Of a DNA stretch of 44,648 nt, positions 37,124-44,648 are shown one piece after another. Position 1 is the stretch's first letter, and the number at the start of each line of letters is the position of its first letter. Both the position numbers and the translations under genes were made by a program. The notes under the pieces were generated by a model. The model was not told the DNA's origin. It ran no database searches and saw only the letters and a list, made by a program, of their open reading frames with translations. The DNA is from a virus: positions 1-44,648 of the IMG/VR virus record IMGVR_UViG_3300008107_000158; one strand, 5' to 3'.

Positions 37124-37381
37124 TTATCTTCTTACCTTTCTTACTGCCTTCTTAGCAACAGCTTTCTTAGCTGGTGCCTTCTTAGCAGCAGTCTTCTTAG
37201 CAGGAGCCTTTTTCTTAGGTGCTGCCTGTGTGACTGCGTCTGTGATCTGTGGTTCTACAGCCACTGGAGCAGGATCAGCTGGCTTTTCTTCAACCTTAGC
37301 TTCTTCCTTCTTAGGCCACCACAACCAACCAAGAGCAATGATAGCTGCAGCAATTCCGCCCCAAATATACAAGTCATTCAT
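37124..37381 (-). CDS. Membrane-anchored histone H1-like tail protein
   Basis: 85 residues. One N-terminal membrane helix (IWGGIAAAIIALGWLWW), then an acidic spacer (KKEEAKVEEKPADPAP) and a tail of KAPAKK/KKTAAKKA repeats ending VRKVRR, which closely resembles histone H1 and bacterial H1-like tails. ATG at 37381 with AGGAG 8 bases upstream. A DNA-tethering or membrane-targeting role is inferred. Confidence 0.75.
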   Translation of the reverse strand: MNDLYIWGGIAAAIIALGWLWWPKKEEAKVEEKPADPAPVAVEPQITDAVTQAAPKKKAPAKKTAAKKAPAKKAVAKKAVRKVRR

Positions 37382-37395
37382 TTCAGTTTCTCCTA

Positions 37396-40300
37396 TTAAC
37401 AATTCCATGCTCTACGCGACCAGTAATTAGCACTGGTCTTCTTAGTTAAGTTACCCTGTCCACCTGAGCGAGCACAGTATGATCTCTTGCGAGCAGGTTG
37501 ATCCTTCTTAATACTTAGCGTCTTATCACCAAAGTTTACCTTCTTTACATTACCAGTTGAAGGATCACGAACATAAACTTTGGATTTCTTTACATCACCT
37601 TGCATAGGCTTATTCAGTTGAACTGAACGTCCTTGATATATAGCTTCCTGAGCGTCGATCTGTGCTTGAACATCTGGATGATGCTCGAACGCAGATTGAA
37701 TCTTAATACCATAATCGCGCGCAAGTGGAGCAAGTTCAAATCCAGCAGAAAACGATTCGTTCAGATCATGCGACTCACGAATACCACCGAGAGCCTTACG
37801 AATATCACCAAGATGTTTCTTGGACATATTATCTTTTGACTGATCTACTTCTGTTCTCGTCTTCTTAGCCATCGATGATGTATAGTCAACTTTCTCAGGT
37901 GCGAACTTAGCTACTGCAATCTCACCAGCAGCTGATCCCTGACCAGGAGTCACGTTAGCATAGTTCTGACGAATCGCGTTCGTTCCTACGAAACGATTTG
38001 CTGGATCAGCCATGTTACCTGTCGTTGGCTCTGATCCTGTATATGCTTCGCTTGCCGCTTTAACTTTCTTTGGAAGAGCGTCGCGAAGTTCCTTATCTGT
38101 CATAGAACCATACGGCACTTTACCAGTAGGATGTGGATGTGTTTTCTGAACAGTAGGATGTGGATGCGATTTAGCTTCGTGCTGAACTGCCGTAGCTACC
38201 TTTTCCTTACGATACTTGATCGATCCATCAGGCATACGAACCTTGACCATCTTGATGTCAGCATGACGTTGTTTAGCCTCGGTCATCTTTGGATGCCAAG
38301 CATGGAAACTCTTGACGCGCTTCGCTCTCTTTGATAGAGGAACAGCATCATGAGTCGACATCTGCTCGATAACTCGTGAAGCCTGATTAGGCGTCATATA
38401 CTTCTTAGGTTTAACGTATGATTTTATAGCCTTGGTTCCGGGCGCTATTTTTTGAATCTTTCCGCCTTTATCAAGAAAGTCTTTCATAGAATCTGCGCCA
38501 ACCTTTCTTTGGTCGTCACGATATGGTGTAAACTTACGATCGACATAAGGCTTTTTAGAAATGCCTCTGTTATACTGCGTGTCGTGTTTATGATGCAGTT
38601 CGGCATTTTTCCAGTTCTGAACAGCTTCGTTTGCTTCTTTCTTTTTCTTAGCGAGCTTGACCAGATCCTTAGTCTTCATGAGAGCCATACGATTGACAGC
38701 TCCACCTTTCTTACCGCCAGCATACTCACCACGTTGTGTAGCAAGAGCAGCACCAGCAGCTTTCTGTTGCTTTGATGAAACTGCCTCGTGCTTATCGTAT
38801 CCAACAAGGTTCATTCTGCTTGGCTGATGAGAATAGTCTTGGTTGCTAATTCTTTTGATATCCGCCATAGTTTTCTTGACAGGAGATTTAACACCTGTAT
38901 CAGCATCTGCAACTCTATTTCTATGTTTCATAACATAAGACGCATGAGCTTTTCTTTCAGCAGGAGTCATCTTTCTAGAAACAACGATTTCGTTCACTTC
39001 TTCTTTAGGAACGCAGTTAGGAACCTTGCGACCATTCTTCATCTTCATACCAACTGCTGTGTAACCAGACCAGCAAGCATCCTTGAGTCCGCCTGTTGGT
39101 TCCTTTACTTTTTCTGAAAGATCTTTATCCATCTCAGCAGCCTTTCCGCCAGCAATGAATGAGTTGACGCGATTGAACGCTTCGTTGATATCTTCGTTCT
39201 CTTCGTATCCACGGGCGAATACTTCGAAGATGATCTCCACATCAACGCCAGACTTTTCAGCCTTATTCAGAAGCGACATGGCTTCCTTTGTCTGAACGCG
39301 ATAGCGAACGCGAGAATACGTTGCTGGATCTTGTGTCGTCAGATCGATTAGCTTGTCGAGCAGATCAGCGAGCTTCGATCGCATCTCTGGTGACTGAAGC
39401 GCAGCTTTCTTTGACGAACGCAGCGCACGACGATACTTCTGCAGATCGTCGGTGTCAGCCAAACCAAGACGAAGCAACAGATCTAGCTTCTGTGAAAGTG
39501 GGCGTGAACGATTTGGATCTTCTGGACGATCTTCATCCTTAGCAGCTTCCGCTACACGACGAGTGCCTGGTGCTTCATCACCATCATAAGGAGAGATAGT
39601 TCTAGTGCGACCAACACCCATATAAAACTCTTTGAACTGCTTACCGCCGAGCGAGATCTTCTTCTTTTCGTGCTTGACGCCGTGAGCCATCACGTCCTTG
39701 AACGAAGCGAGCGACTTACCAGCTTGAATTGTGAAGTCATGCTTGTCTGCTGGCAAACGCAGAGCGTCGAACTTAGCAAGCATCTTCTTTGCGTCTGCAA
39801 CTGAGATGCGCGTCTTATGTTTGTCGGCGAATACAGTTTCGTGTTCGCCGCGAGAGTTTACAGTCTTACGCATCTGATAGATGATATTCGTATCGCCAGC
39901 ATCCTGCTGATCAACAGTTCCTTTACGACCTTCGTCAACTCGTGAATAGTGTTTTAGTTTACGATTTAGATGCAGATGTCCTTGCTTCGGATTTGGTGCA
40001 TCACGATCGTTTAGAGTTGGATCAATACCAAGAGTATCCAGCTTCAGCGGATTGATATTGAGTGGTGAATCATGAGCAGCGTCAGCCTTTGTCTTTTCCC
40101 AATCAGCCACAGACATACCGCGCTTTGCAGCCTGTACCTTGTCTTGAGCGACGTCCTTAGCAGAACCTTCTTTTTCCTTCGCTTCGTAAACGAATGACTC
40201 TTTGGTTTCTTCTCTTGCTTTCTTCATGTATTCCTGCGCATGTTTGCGAACTCGTGGCATCAATCTTGTAGCCAAACGACCAACGAGCGAGTTGAGATTT

Positions 40301-41307
40301 TTACCAAAACGCTGAACGAGAGCTGTATCTACTGCGATACGCTGCGATCTTGACAGCGAGCTATACTCAAGATTCTTTCTTCCAGTTGCGCGCTTACGCA
40401 GCAACATGATAGCAGCCTTTCTCGCGCGCATGCGAAGACGCTGCTGAGCTGGCATCTGCTTCGCCTTGATCTGACGAAGACGAGCAAGGCGCTTCGACAT
40501 AGACTTCATACGCTGCGCAAGTTTCTGGCGTTGCTGAATGTTAAGAACGCGAGCTTCTTCGATATCTTCCTTATCTTCTTCTCTATCAAGAATGATATCG
40601 AGCATCATAGCATCGGCGTCGTCGAGATCAAGATCATCTCCTGAGAGCGAGTCGAAATGCTTTGCGATCTCACCATCGGAAGGAAGATCGGTCAGATCGT
40701 CTTTCATGTCTGATTCGAAAATGAACTCGAGGAATCTCTCGTCATGGCCATATTCCATAACATCTTCTCCTAGTAGAGCCTTACGCACAGCAGTGAACAT
40801 ATTCTTAGCTTGTGCTGCTTTGAGTGTATTGGGAGCGCCGCGCATAAAAGCTGCGTCTTGGTTATCTACTGCGAGAGCGCGCATCTTGCTGGCTGACATA
40901 CCAGATACGTCGTCTGCGTCTGGATCGCGTTCACCAGCTGATTTGACTGTGATCTTTTCGAAGGTATACTCTTTACCGTTATAGTTGTTCAATAGCTTAG
41001 TGAACTCAGGCACGCGATCCGAACCAGCGAACATCGTAACGTGAGTGAAACCTTCTCTCTCAAGATCCTTGAGAATTTGAATCACGTTCTTTGAGTTTGA
41101 TTTGCGCACGATCGCACCGAACGCTGCACGAGCGAACGAGATCTTCTTATCGTATGGAAGGGGATCTTTCTTGCCTACCGAGTGAGACAAGTAAACGCGA
41201 GGAGTTGACTTGCTTGAATGAGCAAATGCTACCAGCTTGTTGACAAGTAGCTGGTGTCCAGTCGTAGGGGGATTCATTCTCCCGAATGTAAATACAACGC
41301 TCTTCAT
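37396..41307 (-). CDS. 1303-residue multidomain virion-region protein with N-terminal nucleotidyltransferase
   Basis: Residues 1-170 form a cytidylyltransferase/NMNAT-type domain: RMNPPTTGH (T16-G17-H18, the HxGH-equivalent) and MSASKMR (137-143, the ISSTxxR-equivalent). A long basic coiled region (about 255-370), an acidic middle, a cysteine module (CWSGYTAVGMKMKNGRK... VPNCVPK) seen in many phage head proteins, and basic repeats with KTHPHPTGKV follow. Similar very long proteins occur in T4-like cyanophages. The activity and role in the virion are unknown. A late promoter lies 76 bases upstream; GAGGA precedes the ATG. Confidence 0.78.
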   Translation of the reverse strand: MKSVVFTFGRMNPPTTGHQLLVNKLVAFAHSSKSTPRVYLSHSVGKKDPLPYDKKISFARAAFGAIVRKSNSKNVIQILKDLEREGFTHVTMFAGSDRVPEFTKLLNNYNGKEYTFEKITVKSAGERDPDADDVSGMSASKMRALAVDNQDAAFMRGAPNTLKAAQAKNMFTAVRKALLGEDVMEYGHDERFLEFIFESDMKDDLTDLPSDGEIAKHFDSLSGDDLDLDDADAMMLDIILDREEDKEDIEEARVLNIQQRQKLAQRMKSMSKRLARLRQIKAKQMPAQQRLRMRARKAAIMLLRKRATGRKNLEYSSLSRSQRIAVDTALVQRFGKNLNSLVGRLATRLMPRVRKHAQEYMKKAREETKESFVYEAKEKEGSAKDVAQDKVQAAKRGMSVADWEKTKADAAHDSPLNINPLKLDTLGIDPTLNDRDAPNPKQGHLHLNRKLKHYSRVDEGRKGTVDQQDAGDTNIIYQMRKTVNSRGEHETVFADKHKTRISVADAKKMLAKFDALRLPADKHDFTIQAGKSLASFKDVMAHGVKHEKKKISLGGKQFKEFYMGVGRTRTISPYDGDEAPGTRRVAEAAKDEDRPEDPNRSRPLSQKLDLLLRLGLADTDDLQKYRRALRSSKKAALQSPEMRSKLADLLDKLIDLTTQDPATYSRVRYRVQTKEAMSLLNKAEKSGVDVEIIFEVFARGYEENEDINEAFNRVNSFIAGGKAAEMDKDLSEKVKEPTGGLKDACWSGYTAVGMKMKNGRKVPNCVPKEEVNEIVVSRKMTPAERKAHASYVMKHRNRVADADTGVKSPVKKTMADIKRISNQDYSHQPSRMNLVGYDKHEAVSSKQQKAAGAALATQRGEYAGGKKGGAVNRMALMKTKDLVKLAKKKKEANEAVQNWKNAELHHKHDTQYNRGISKKPYVDRKFTPYRDDQRKVGADSMKDFLDKGGKIQKIAPGTKAIKSYVKPKKYMTPNQASRVIEQMSTHDAVPLSKRAKRVKSFHAWHPKMTEAKQRHADIKMVKVRMPDGSIKYRKEKVATAVQHEAKSHPHPTVQKTHPHPTGKVPYGSMTDKELRDALPKKVKAASEAYTGSEPTTGNMADPANRFVGTNAIRQNYANVTPGQGSAAGEIAVAKFAPEKVDYTSSMAKKTRTEVDQSKDNMSKKHLGDIRKALGGIRESHDLNESFSAGFELAPLARDYGIKIQSAFEHHPDVQAQIDAQEAIYQGRSVQLNKPMQGDVKKSKVYVRDPSTGNVKKVNFGDKTLSIKKDQPARKRSYCARSGGQGNLTKKTSANYWSRRAWNC

Positions 41308-41382
41308 CGTGTCCTCGCGGGGTTGCCTTAGCCTGACCGCATATGAGTAGAGAGCAGGATTGCCGTAGCTTTCTGCTCCCTT

Positions 41383-41390
41383 TATTTATA
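41383..41390 (-). promoter_or_regulatory. T4-type late promoter
   Basis: Perfect TATAAATA, giving a leader of about 70 bases with a GAGCAG/CTGCTC hairpin before the 1303-residue gene. Confidence 0.75.
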
Positions 41391-41398
41391 AAAGAGTC

Positions 41399-41427
41399 TT
41401 GACAATCTTACGCTTTACCATTATAAT
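41399..41427 (+). promoter_or_regulatory. Perfect promoter on the opposite strand
   Basis: TTGACA (41399-41404), 17 bp, TATAAT (41422-41427) on the plus strand. Everything downstream is coded on the minus strand, so its transcript is antisense to the late operon. Only a 7-codon frame follows. Confidence 0.8.
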
Positions 41428-41451
41428 GAGTAGTGTTACGACGGGTTAGTA

Positions 41452-41556
41452 TTACTTTGACCGCAACTTATCGATCCAACCCTTTACGATAGTTGGCTGC
41501 GGTAGGAAGTTCCAACCAACGATAAGACCTAAAACAAAACCGATAATGATATCCAT
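41452..41556 (-). CDS. 34-residue membrane microprotein
   Basis: A short gene. ATG at 41556, GGGAG 7 bases upstream, encodes MDIIIGFVLGLIVGWNFLP followed by QPTIVKGWIDKLRSK: one membrane helix with a basic tail. The Shine-Dalgarno overlaps the end of the ligase-like gene. Its 3' end faces the plus-strand promoter. Function unknown. Confidence 0.7.
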   Translation of the reverse strand: MDIIIGFVLGLIVGWNFLPQPTIVKGWIDKLRSK

Positions 41557-41557
41557 T

Positions 41558-42790
41558 TTATCTCTCCCATCCCTTGATAATGTCTGGACTGAAGTTAGCT
41601 TGGCTAAATCCCAGACGATCTACTAGCTTTACTGCTCCGCCAGTCAAATGATCTACTGCAACGTATCCCTCAGGTGAGGTTACTTTCAATCCCTGTCGAG
41701 TACGCAGGAATGTATTGATAGCAGCAGCCGAGTTCATCTTTGATACAACCATCATCTTAGCATCAACAATCAAATTCATAAAGTCGAAGATAGATTTCAG
41801 CTGAATGAGCGGCGTGCTGACAATAGGTCCGAACGACTGCATCTTCTTAGTCTTGACGCTCGCTTTTCCAGCTGGCGTTTTCTTTTTATCTTCTTCTTTC
41901 TGATAGTAGTCATTCATGTAGTGAATGAAACCAGCGACATGCTGTGTTGTGTTGCTAATCTTCTCTCCCGCGCGAACCTTAGAGTTATTATACGTCTTGA
42001 TTCGAATGAGTAGCTCTGGGTCTTTGTGGAAAGCATTTACTGCTGCATCTGGTAGTCTCTGTAAGATCGTACCCGCCTGTGATAAAATCTTGTTGAATGC
42101 TTCTGTTTCAGCAGCAGTAAAGGTAGCAGATCCGCTGACATCTTTGTAGTTCGCATCATCCATCCAGATCGTGCCAACTTGTTTTAGCTTTTCGACGATA
42201 CCCTTACCAAATGATGCCCTCATCGATTCAAACGAATCGCCTTCATATGTTGTATGCCAAACTACACCGATGCTTGCTTTCGATATCGTCTTACCTAATA
42301 CAGAGTCGATTGGCACTGCGTATACGATTGTGTTTGGTTGGAATGTATAATACTTATTCCCGTCAATCGTCTCAGCGCGAACGTCACCTTTTGTGAACAT
42401 CAAGTCGCCCTGAAACACACCTTTAGTAATACCAAGTTTCTTAAACTCACGCAGAGCCACACTAAACTTAGCTGCGAGTTCTCCGCTCAGATCTCCATCG
42501 ATGTCGGCTTGTGTCTTGTAGATCTTAGGATTCTTGTTGAAGATACCTTTCTTCGCTACAAAGAACTTACCATCGCGCGGATCTACACCAGCGAAGATAG
42601 CAGGAGCGCCGTCCCACTTTACAGTGGCAGCAATCTTCTTTGTAGTCTTGCCGCCAAGCAAATCGCGAGTCTGTGAAAGGAAGTTAAAGATCTGCTTGGC
42701 ACCAGCAACACCATCGTTGAGGATAAGATCCTCGATGTGCTCCATATGCAAGTTCTTTTCTTCTGCGATGAATGTAGATAGCTTTTTCAT
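41558..42790 (-). CDS. Ligase/adenylyltransferase-like protein with capsid-targeting N-terminus
   Basis: 410 residues. It resembles an uncharacterised T4-like phage family. Motif-I-like K58-W-D60-G61 (VKWDGAPAIF), then FVAKKGIF, GVFQGDLMF (motif-III-like), IGVVWHTTY and AVKLVDR (motif-V-like lysine) follow the order of DNA/RNA ligases and capping enzymes. The first ten residues, MKKLSTFIAE, match the T4 capsid-targeting peptide and would be cleaved after the glutamate (I-x-E site). Coupled to the nuclease-like gene upstream. Enzymatic activity is inferred. Confidence 0.68.
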   Translation of the reverse strand: MKKLSTFIAEEKNLHMEHIEDLILNDGVAGAKQIFNFLSQTRDLLGGKTTKKIAATVKWDGAPAIFAGVDPRDGKFFVAKKGIFNKNPKIYKTQADIDGDLSGELAAKFSVALREFKKLGITKGVFQGDLMFTKGDVRAETIDGNKYYTFQPNTIVYAVPIDSVLGKTISKASIGVVWHTTYEGDSFESMRASFGKGIVEKLKQVGTIWMDDANYKDVSGSATFTAAETEAFNKILSQAGTILQRLPDAAVNAFHKDPELLIRIKTYNNSKVRAGEKISNTTQHVAGFIHYMNDYYQKEEDKKKTPAGKASVKTKKMQSFGPIVSTPLIQLKSIFDFMNLIVDAKMMVVSKMNSAAAINTFLRTRQGLKVTSPEGYVAVDHLTGGAVKLVDRLGFSQANFSPDIIKGWER

Positions 42791-43594
42791 TTATGCTTTC
42801 GTATCAAATCGAACAACGACTTCATTGAGTCGAACTTCTTTACCAGCAACCATTTCCTTACCGCGCCCCTTCAGAGCTATACGAACAGAAGTTTTGTCGG
42901 CAACGTTTTTGATAAGAGCTGGAGTTACTGGTTCTAGTTTTTTTTCGGAAAGAATATGATCAGCTGATAGTTTTGAAGTCGCGCCAAAAGTAAACTTACC
43001 TGTCATAGCTTCTTCTATGATAGCCAATTTTATATTTTCATATTCTTTAGAAACAACAGGTTTCTTACCAGAGCCAAGAATGTTCTGCAAGAGTTCATTG
43101 TATCTTTCTGTCTTACCAATCACAACGTCTGCTTGTGTTCTAGGCATCTTACCAAGATCACCATACTTACTATCTAGCTCAGCTAACACAGACATAATAG
43201 ATTTGATTTTTTTAGCGTCATATCCTTTATTTTTTGATACGTTCGTTAAAATGCCATTCAAAAACTTAACTGTAGTTTTTACGCCGCCTGATGAAAGTTG
43301 AATAGAACCACCGTGTTTAAGTGAACACTTAATTTTCTTTTTCGCGCAGGAAATATATAAATCTGTTTTAGGTTCTACTCCGCCGCCAGAAGTTTTTTCG
43401 ATCCCGTTGATCTTACCATATTTCTTTTCTATCATATCGATAGCATTTTTAGCATCTTTTTGAACAGACTTTTCCGAAGTAGCATAGTTCGCTTTTGCTG
43501 TTTTAGCGTTAGGATCATTAGCGAATTTTTTAGGATCTGTCATCGCAACAAGATGATAGATGCACCACTCGAATTGTAGACCTTTGTTAGCCAT
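42791..43594 (-). CDS. Conserved phage protein, possible PD-(D/E)XK-like fold
   Basis: 267 residues, lysine-rich. The segment GGGVEPKTDLYISCAKKK followed by IKCSLK and GSIQLSSGG puts D78 before a strand with S91-L-K93 and Q99, resembling variant PD-(D/E)XK nucleases. The expected acidic residue at 91 is Ser, so activity is doubtful. It is sandwiched between the ligase-like and HAD genes with TAATG spacing. Confidence 0.6.
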   Translation of the reverse strand: MANKGLQFEWCIYHLVAMTDPKKFANDPNAKTAKANYATSEKSVQKDAKNAIDMIEKKYGKINGIEKTSGGGVEPKTDLYISCAKKKIKCSLKHGGSIQLSSGGVKTTVKFLNGILTNVSKNKGYDAKKIKSIMSVLAELDSKYGDLGKMPRTQADVVIGKTERYNELLQNILGSGKKPVVSKEYENIKLAIIEEAMTGKFTFGATSKLSADHILSEKKLEPVTPALIKNVADKTSVRIALKGRGKEMVAGKEVRLNEVVVRFDTKA

Positions 43595-44202
43595 TATCCG
43601 TTATACCTCGTGATGCGCCCATCTTCATGGATGAGGAAGGCTTCGAAACTTACTTTAGGAAACTCTGTGTGAAGCTCAATGAACTTATCTAGATTAGCTT
43701 TAGCGTCGTCAAACATGCGGACGATGCTATAGTTTCCGCCCTTCATCTGATCACGAATGATCTGCTTCTTTGCTTCTGCGCCAGGAGCTTTGATATTACC
43801 AGCACGATAGATGTGAACTTGACCTGTATCAAAACCATACTTACGGAACGTATCAAGAAACAGATGTTTGTTGTCTAGATCAGCTCTCGCAGTTACGACG
43901 ATGATACGTTTGTTCGGATGCGCGCGAAAGCGATTAATCATCTTCTTCGCAGTCTTGAATACAGTCTGAATAGGTTTGGCTGTATCAGAGAATACCTTAG
44001 ATGAACGGAACTGAGCGAAGTCGAACTCTTCTCCAGGTTTCAACTTGTAAACGTTGAACTCAGCTGGAGTTAGCTTCTCGACAACCTTATCGGCTTTCTT
44101 TACGAGAACTTGCGTTGTTGTGCTAAACAGCGTATCGTCGATATCGAAGATCGACAGACTGCCGCTAACTTCTTCAGCGATATATTCTTTGAACTTTAAC
44201 AT
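43594..44202 (-). CDS. HAD-family phosphatase with capsid-targeting N-terminus
   Basis: 202 residues. HAD motifs in order: I FDIDDTLF (nucleophile D20, acid D22), II VVTAR (T104), III a lysine near 145, IV FDDAK (D165/D166). The N-terminus MLKFKEYIAEEVSG matches the T4 internal-protein targeting peptide with an I-x-E cleavage site after residue 10, so it may be packaged in the head. First gene of the operon, next to a late promoter. Confidence 0.8.
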   Translation of the reverse strand: MLKFKEYIAEEVSGSLSIFDIDDTLFSTTTQVLVKKADKVVEKLTPAEFNVYKLKPGEEFDFAQFRSSKVFSDTAKPIQTVFKTAKKMINRFRAHPNKRIIVVTARADLDNKHLFLDTFRKYGFDTGQVHIYRAGNIKAPGAEAKKQIIRDQMKGGNYSIVRMFDDAKANLDKFIELHTEFPKVSFEAFLIHEDGRITRYNG

Positions 44203-44209
44203 CTTACCC

Positions 44210-44217
44210 TATTTATA
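44210..44217 (-). promoter_or_regulatory. T4-type late promoter for the HAD operon
   Basis: TATAAATA ending 8 bases before the ATG at 44202, giving an almost leaderless transcript; GGG overlaps the start region. Confidence 0.7.
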
Positions 44218-44222
44218 AATGC

Positions 44223-44251
44223 AAAAGGGGAGCGGCACCACACCGCTCCCC
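44223..44251 (-). terminator. Rho-independent terminator of the rlpA-like gene
   Basis: Perfect 9-bp stem GGGGAGCGG/CCGCTCCCC (44227-44235 / 44243-44251), 7-base loop, then TTTT on the minus strand. Confidence 0.85.
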
Positions 44252-44275
44252 GACTAATGACAAAAACACACCTCC

Positions 44276-44647
44276 TTAGTCATTAGCCAATTGTTCGACG
44301 AGAAGAATAGCATGACCTGACTTTATCATATCTAAGTGTCTTGCTACACCTCTCGAAACATCTAGATCAACGCCCTTTATGAAGGGTCCACGATCATTGA
44401 TTCTCACGACTACTGATTTTCCATTCTTGGGATTAGTTATTCTAAGCCTCGTCCCAAACTTCAAGCTGCGATGAGCCGCAGTCATTCCTTCTGGATTGTA
44501 GTTTTCTCCGTTTGCGGTTTTCTTACAACATTCATACCATGAGGCTTTTAAGTGGTATGAACTGACGATGCGCGGCTGTTCTACAGTTTGAATCGAACAA
44601 CCGCACAGAGTGATCATCAGGATCACTATCGATGCGATTTTGCGCAT
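44276..44647 (-). CDS. RlpA-like double-psi beta-barrel lipoprotein
   Basis: 123 residues. Signal peptide with lipobox CGC, then a DPBB domain: KASWYECCKKTANGE, MTAAHRSLKFGT and VVVRINDRGPFIKG, ending in a helix (VDLDVSRGVARHLDM). This is the RlpA-like fold; bacterial RlpA is a lytic transglycosylase acting on naked glycan strands. A phage copy may help degrade the cell wall at lysis or entry. The ATG is at the very edge of the window, so the ribosome site is not visible. Confidence 0.82.
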   Translation of the reverse strand: MRKIASIVILMITLCGCSIQTVEQPRIVSSYHLKASWYECCKKTANGENYNPEGMTAAHRSLKFGTRLRITNPKNGKSVVVRINDRGPFIKGVDLDVSRGVARHLDMIKSGHAILLVEQLAND

Positions 44648-44648
44648 T

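Noticed and set aside
37124-37200. Repeat array in the KAPAKK region as a CRISPR or DNA repeat
   Set aside because: The repetition is codon-level, from the Lys/Ala-rich tail, with no spacers.
37396-41307. Nicotinamide-salvage (NadR/NMNAT) enzyme call for the 1303-residue protein
   Set aside because: Only the N-terminal 170 residues match nucleotidyltransferases; no other NAD-salvage gene is in the window and the rest is virion-like.

Overview
This 44.6 kb window looks like part of a large T4-superfamily (myovirus-type) phage genome. The hallmark genes are a T4 gp1-like dNMP kinase, a T4 RNase H-type 5'-3' exonuclease, a gp61-like primase, MazG, a B12-dependent class II ribonucleotide reductase, a large tRNA array and virion genes with T4-like late promoters (TATAAATA / CTAAATAG). 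Nearly every gene reads leftward (minus strand) with ATGA, TGATG or TAATG junctions between genes. The host is probably an alphaproteobacterium. That is an inference from the Bax-inhibitor-1-like gene, the class II RNR and the overall resemblance to cyanophage and rhizobial T4-like gene content; the sequence does not prove it.

Layout. (1) 1-4.4 kb: small early genes, many behind near-identical promoters (TTGACA, exactly 17 bp, TAGAAT/TATNAT). (2) 4.4-8.9 kb: a probable DNA-hypermodification island, with two TET-associated-type glycosyltransferases, a UDP-glucose/galactose epimerase, a TET/JBP-family 2-oxoglutarate dioxygenase and a nucleotide-binding-like protein. (3) 8.9-15 kb: AT-hook protein, MazG, 5'-3' exonuclease, a GT-B glycosyltransferase and unknowns. 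(4) 15.07-16.04 kb: the only plus-strand gene, a nitronate-monooxygenase-like flavoprotein, AT-rich and probably acquired. (5) 16.0-23.4 kb: 18 intact tRNA genes, one degenerate tRNA-like gene, one tRNA 5' fragment next to a GIY-YIG endonuclease, several structured noncoding stretches, a radical SAM gene, lipoprotein, GP88 and outer-membrane-protein genes. (6) 23.4-27.9 kb: SAM decarboxylase-like protein, three sugar-transferase-like proteins, a BI-1 membrane protein, a methyltransferase and a GIY-YIG-like nuclease. (7) 28-31.2 kb: zinc ribbon, class II RNR and primase. (8) 31.2-44.6 kb: late region, with a spanin pair, probable holin, virion proteins, a Dps ferritin, a histone-H1-like tailed membrane protein, a 1303-residue nucleotidyltransferase-headed protein, and an operon whose first and third genes carry T4-type capsid-targeting N-termini, ending with an RlpA-like lipoprotein.

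How it may work together. TET/JBP, epimerase and TAGT-type enzymes suggest that DNA pyrimidines are oxidised at the 5 position and then glycosylated. The GT4, GT8-like and capsule-type transferases, a methyltransferase and SAM decarboxylase could extend or decorate this, or act on surface glycans instead. Most distinctive observations: the hypermodification island; capsid-targeting tags on a HAD phosphatase and a ligase-like protein; a two-copy hairpin element whose loop is inverted between copies; a tRNA interrupted by an endonuclease; a perfect plus-strand promoter running antisense into the late genes; and a primase promoter that predicts a leaderless mRNA.
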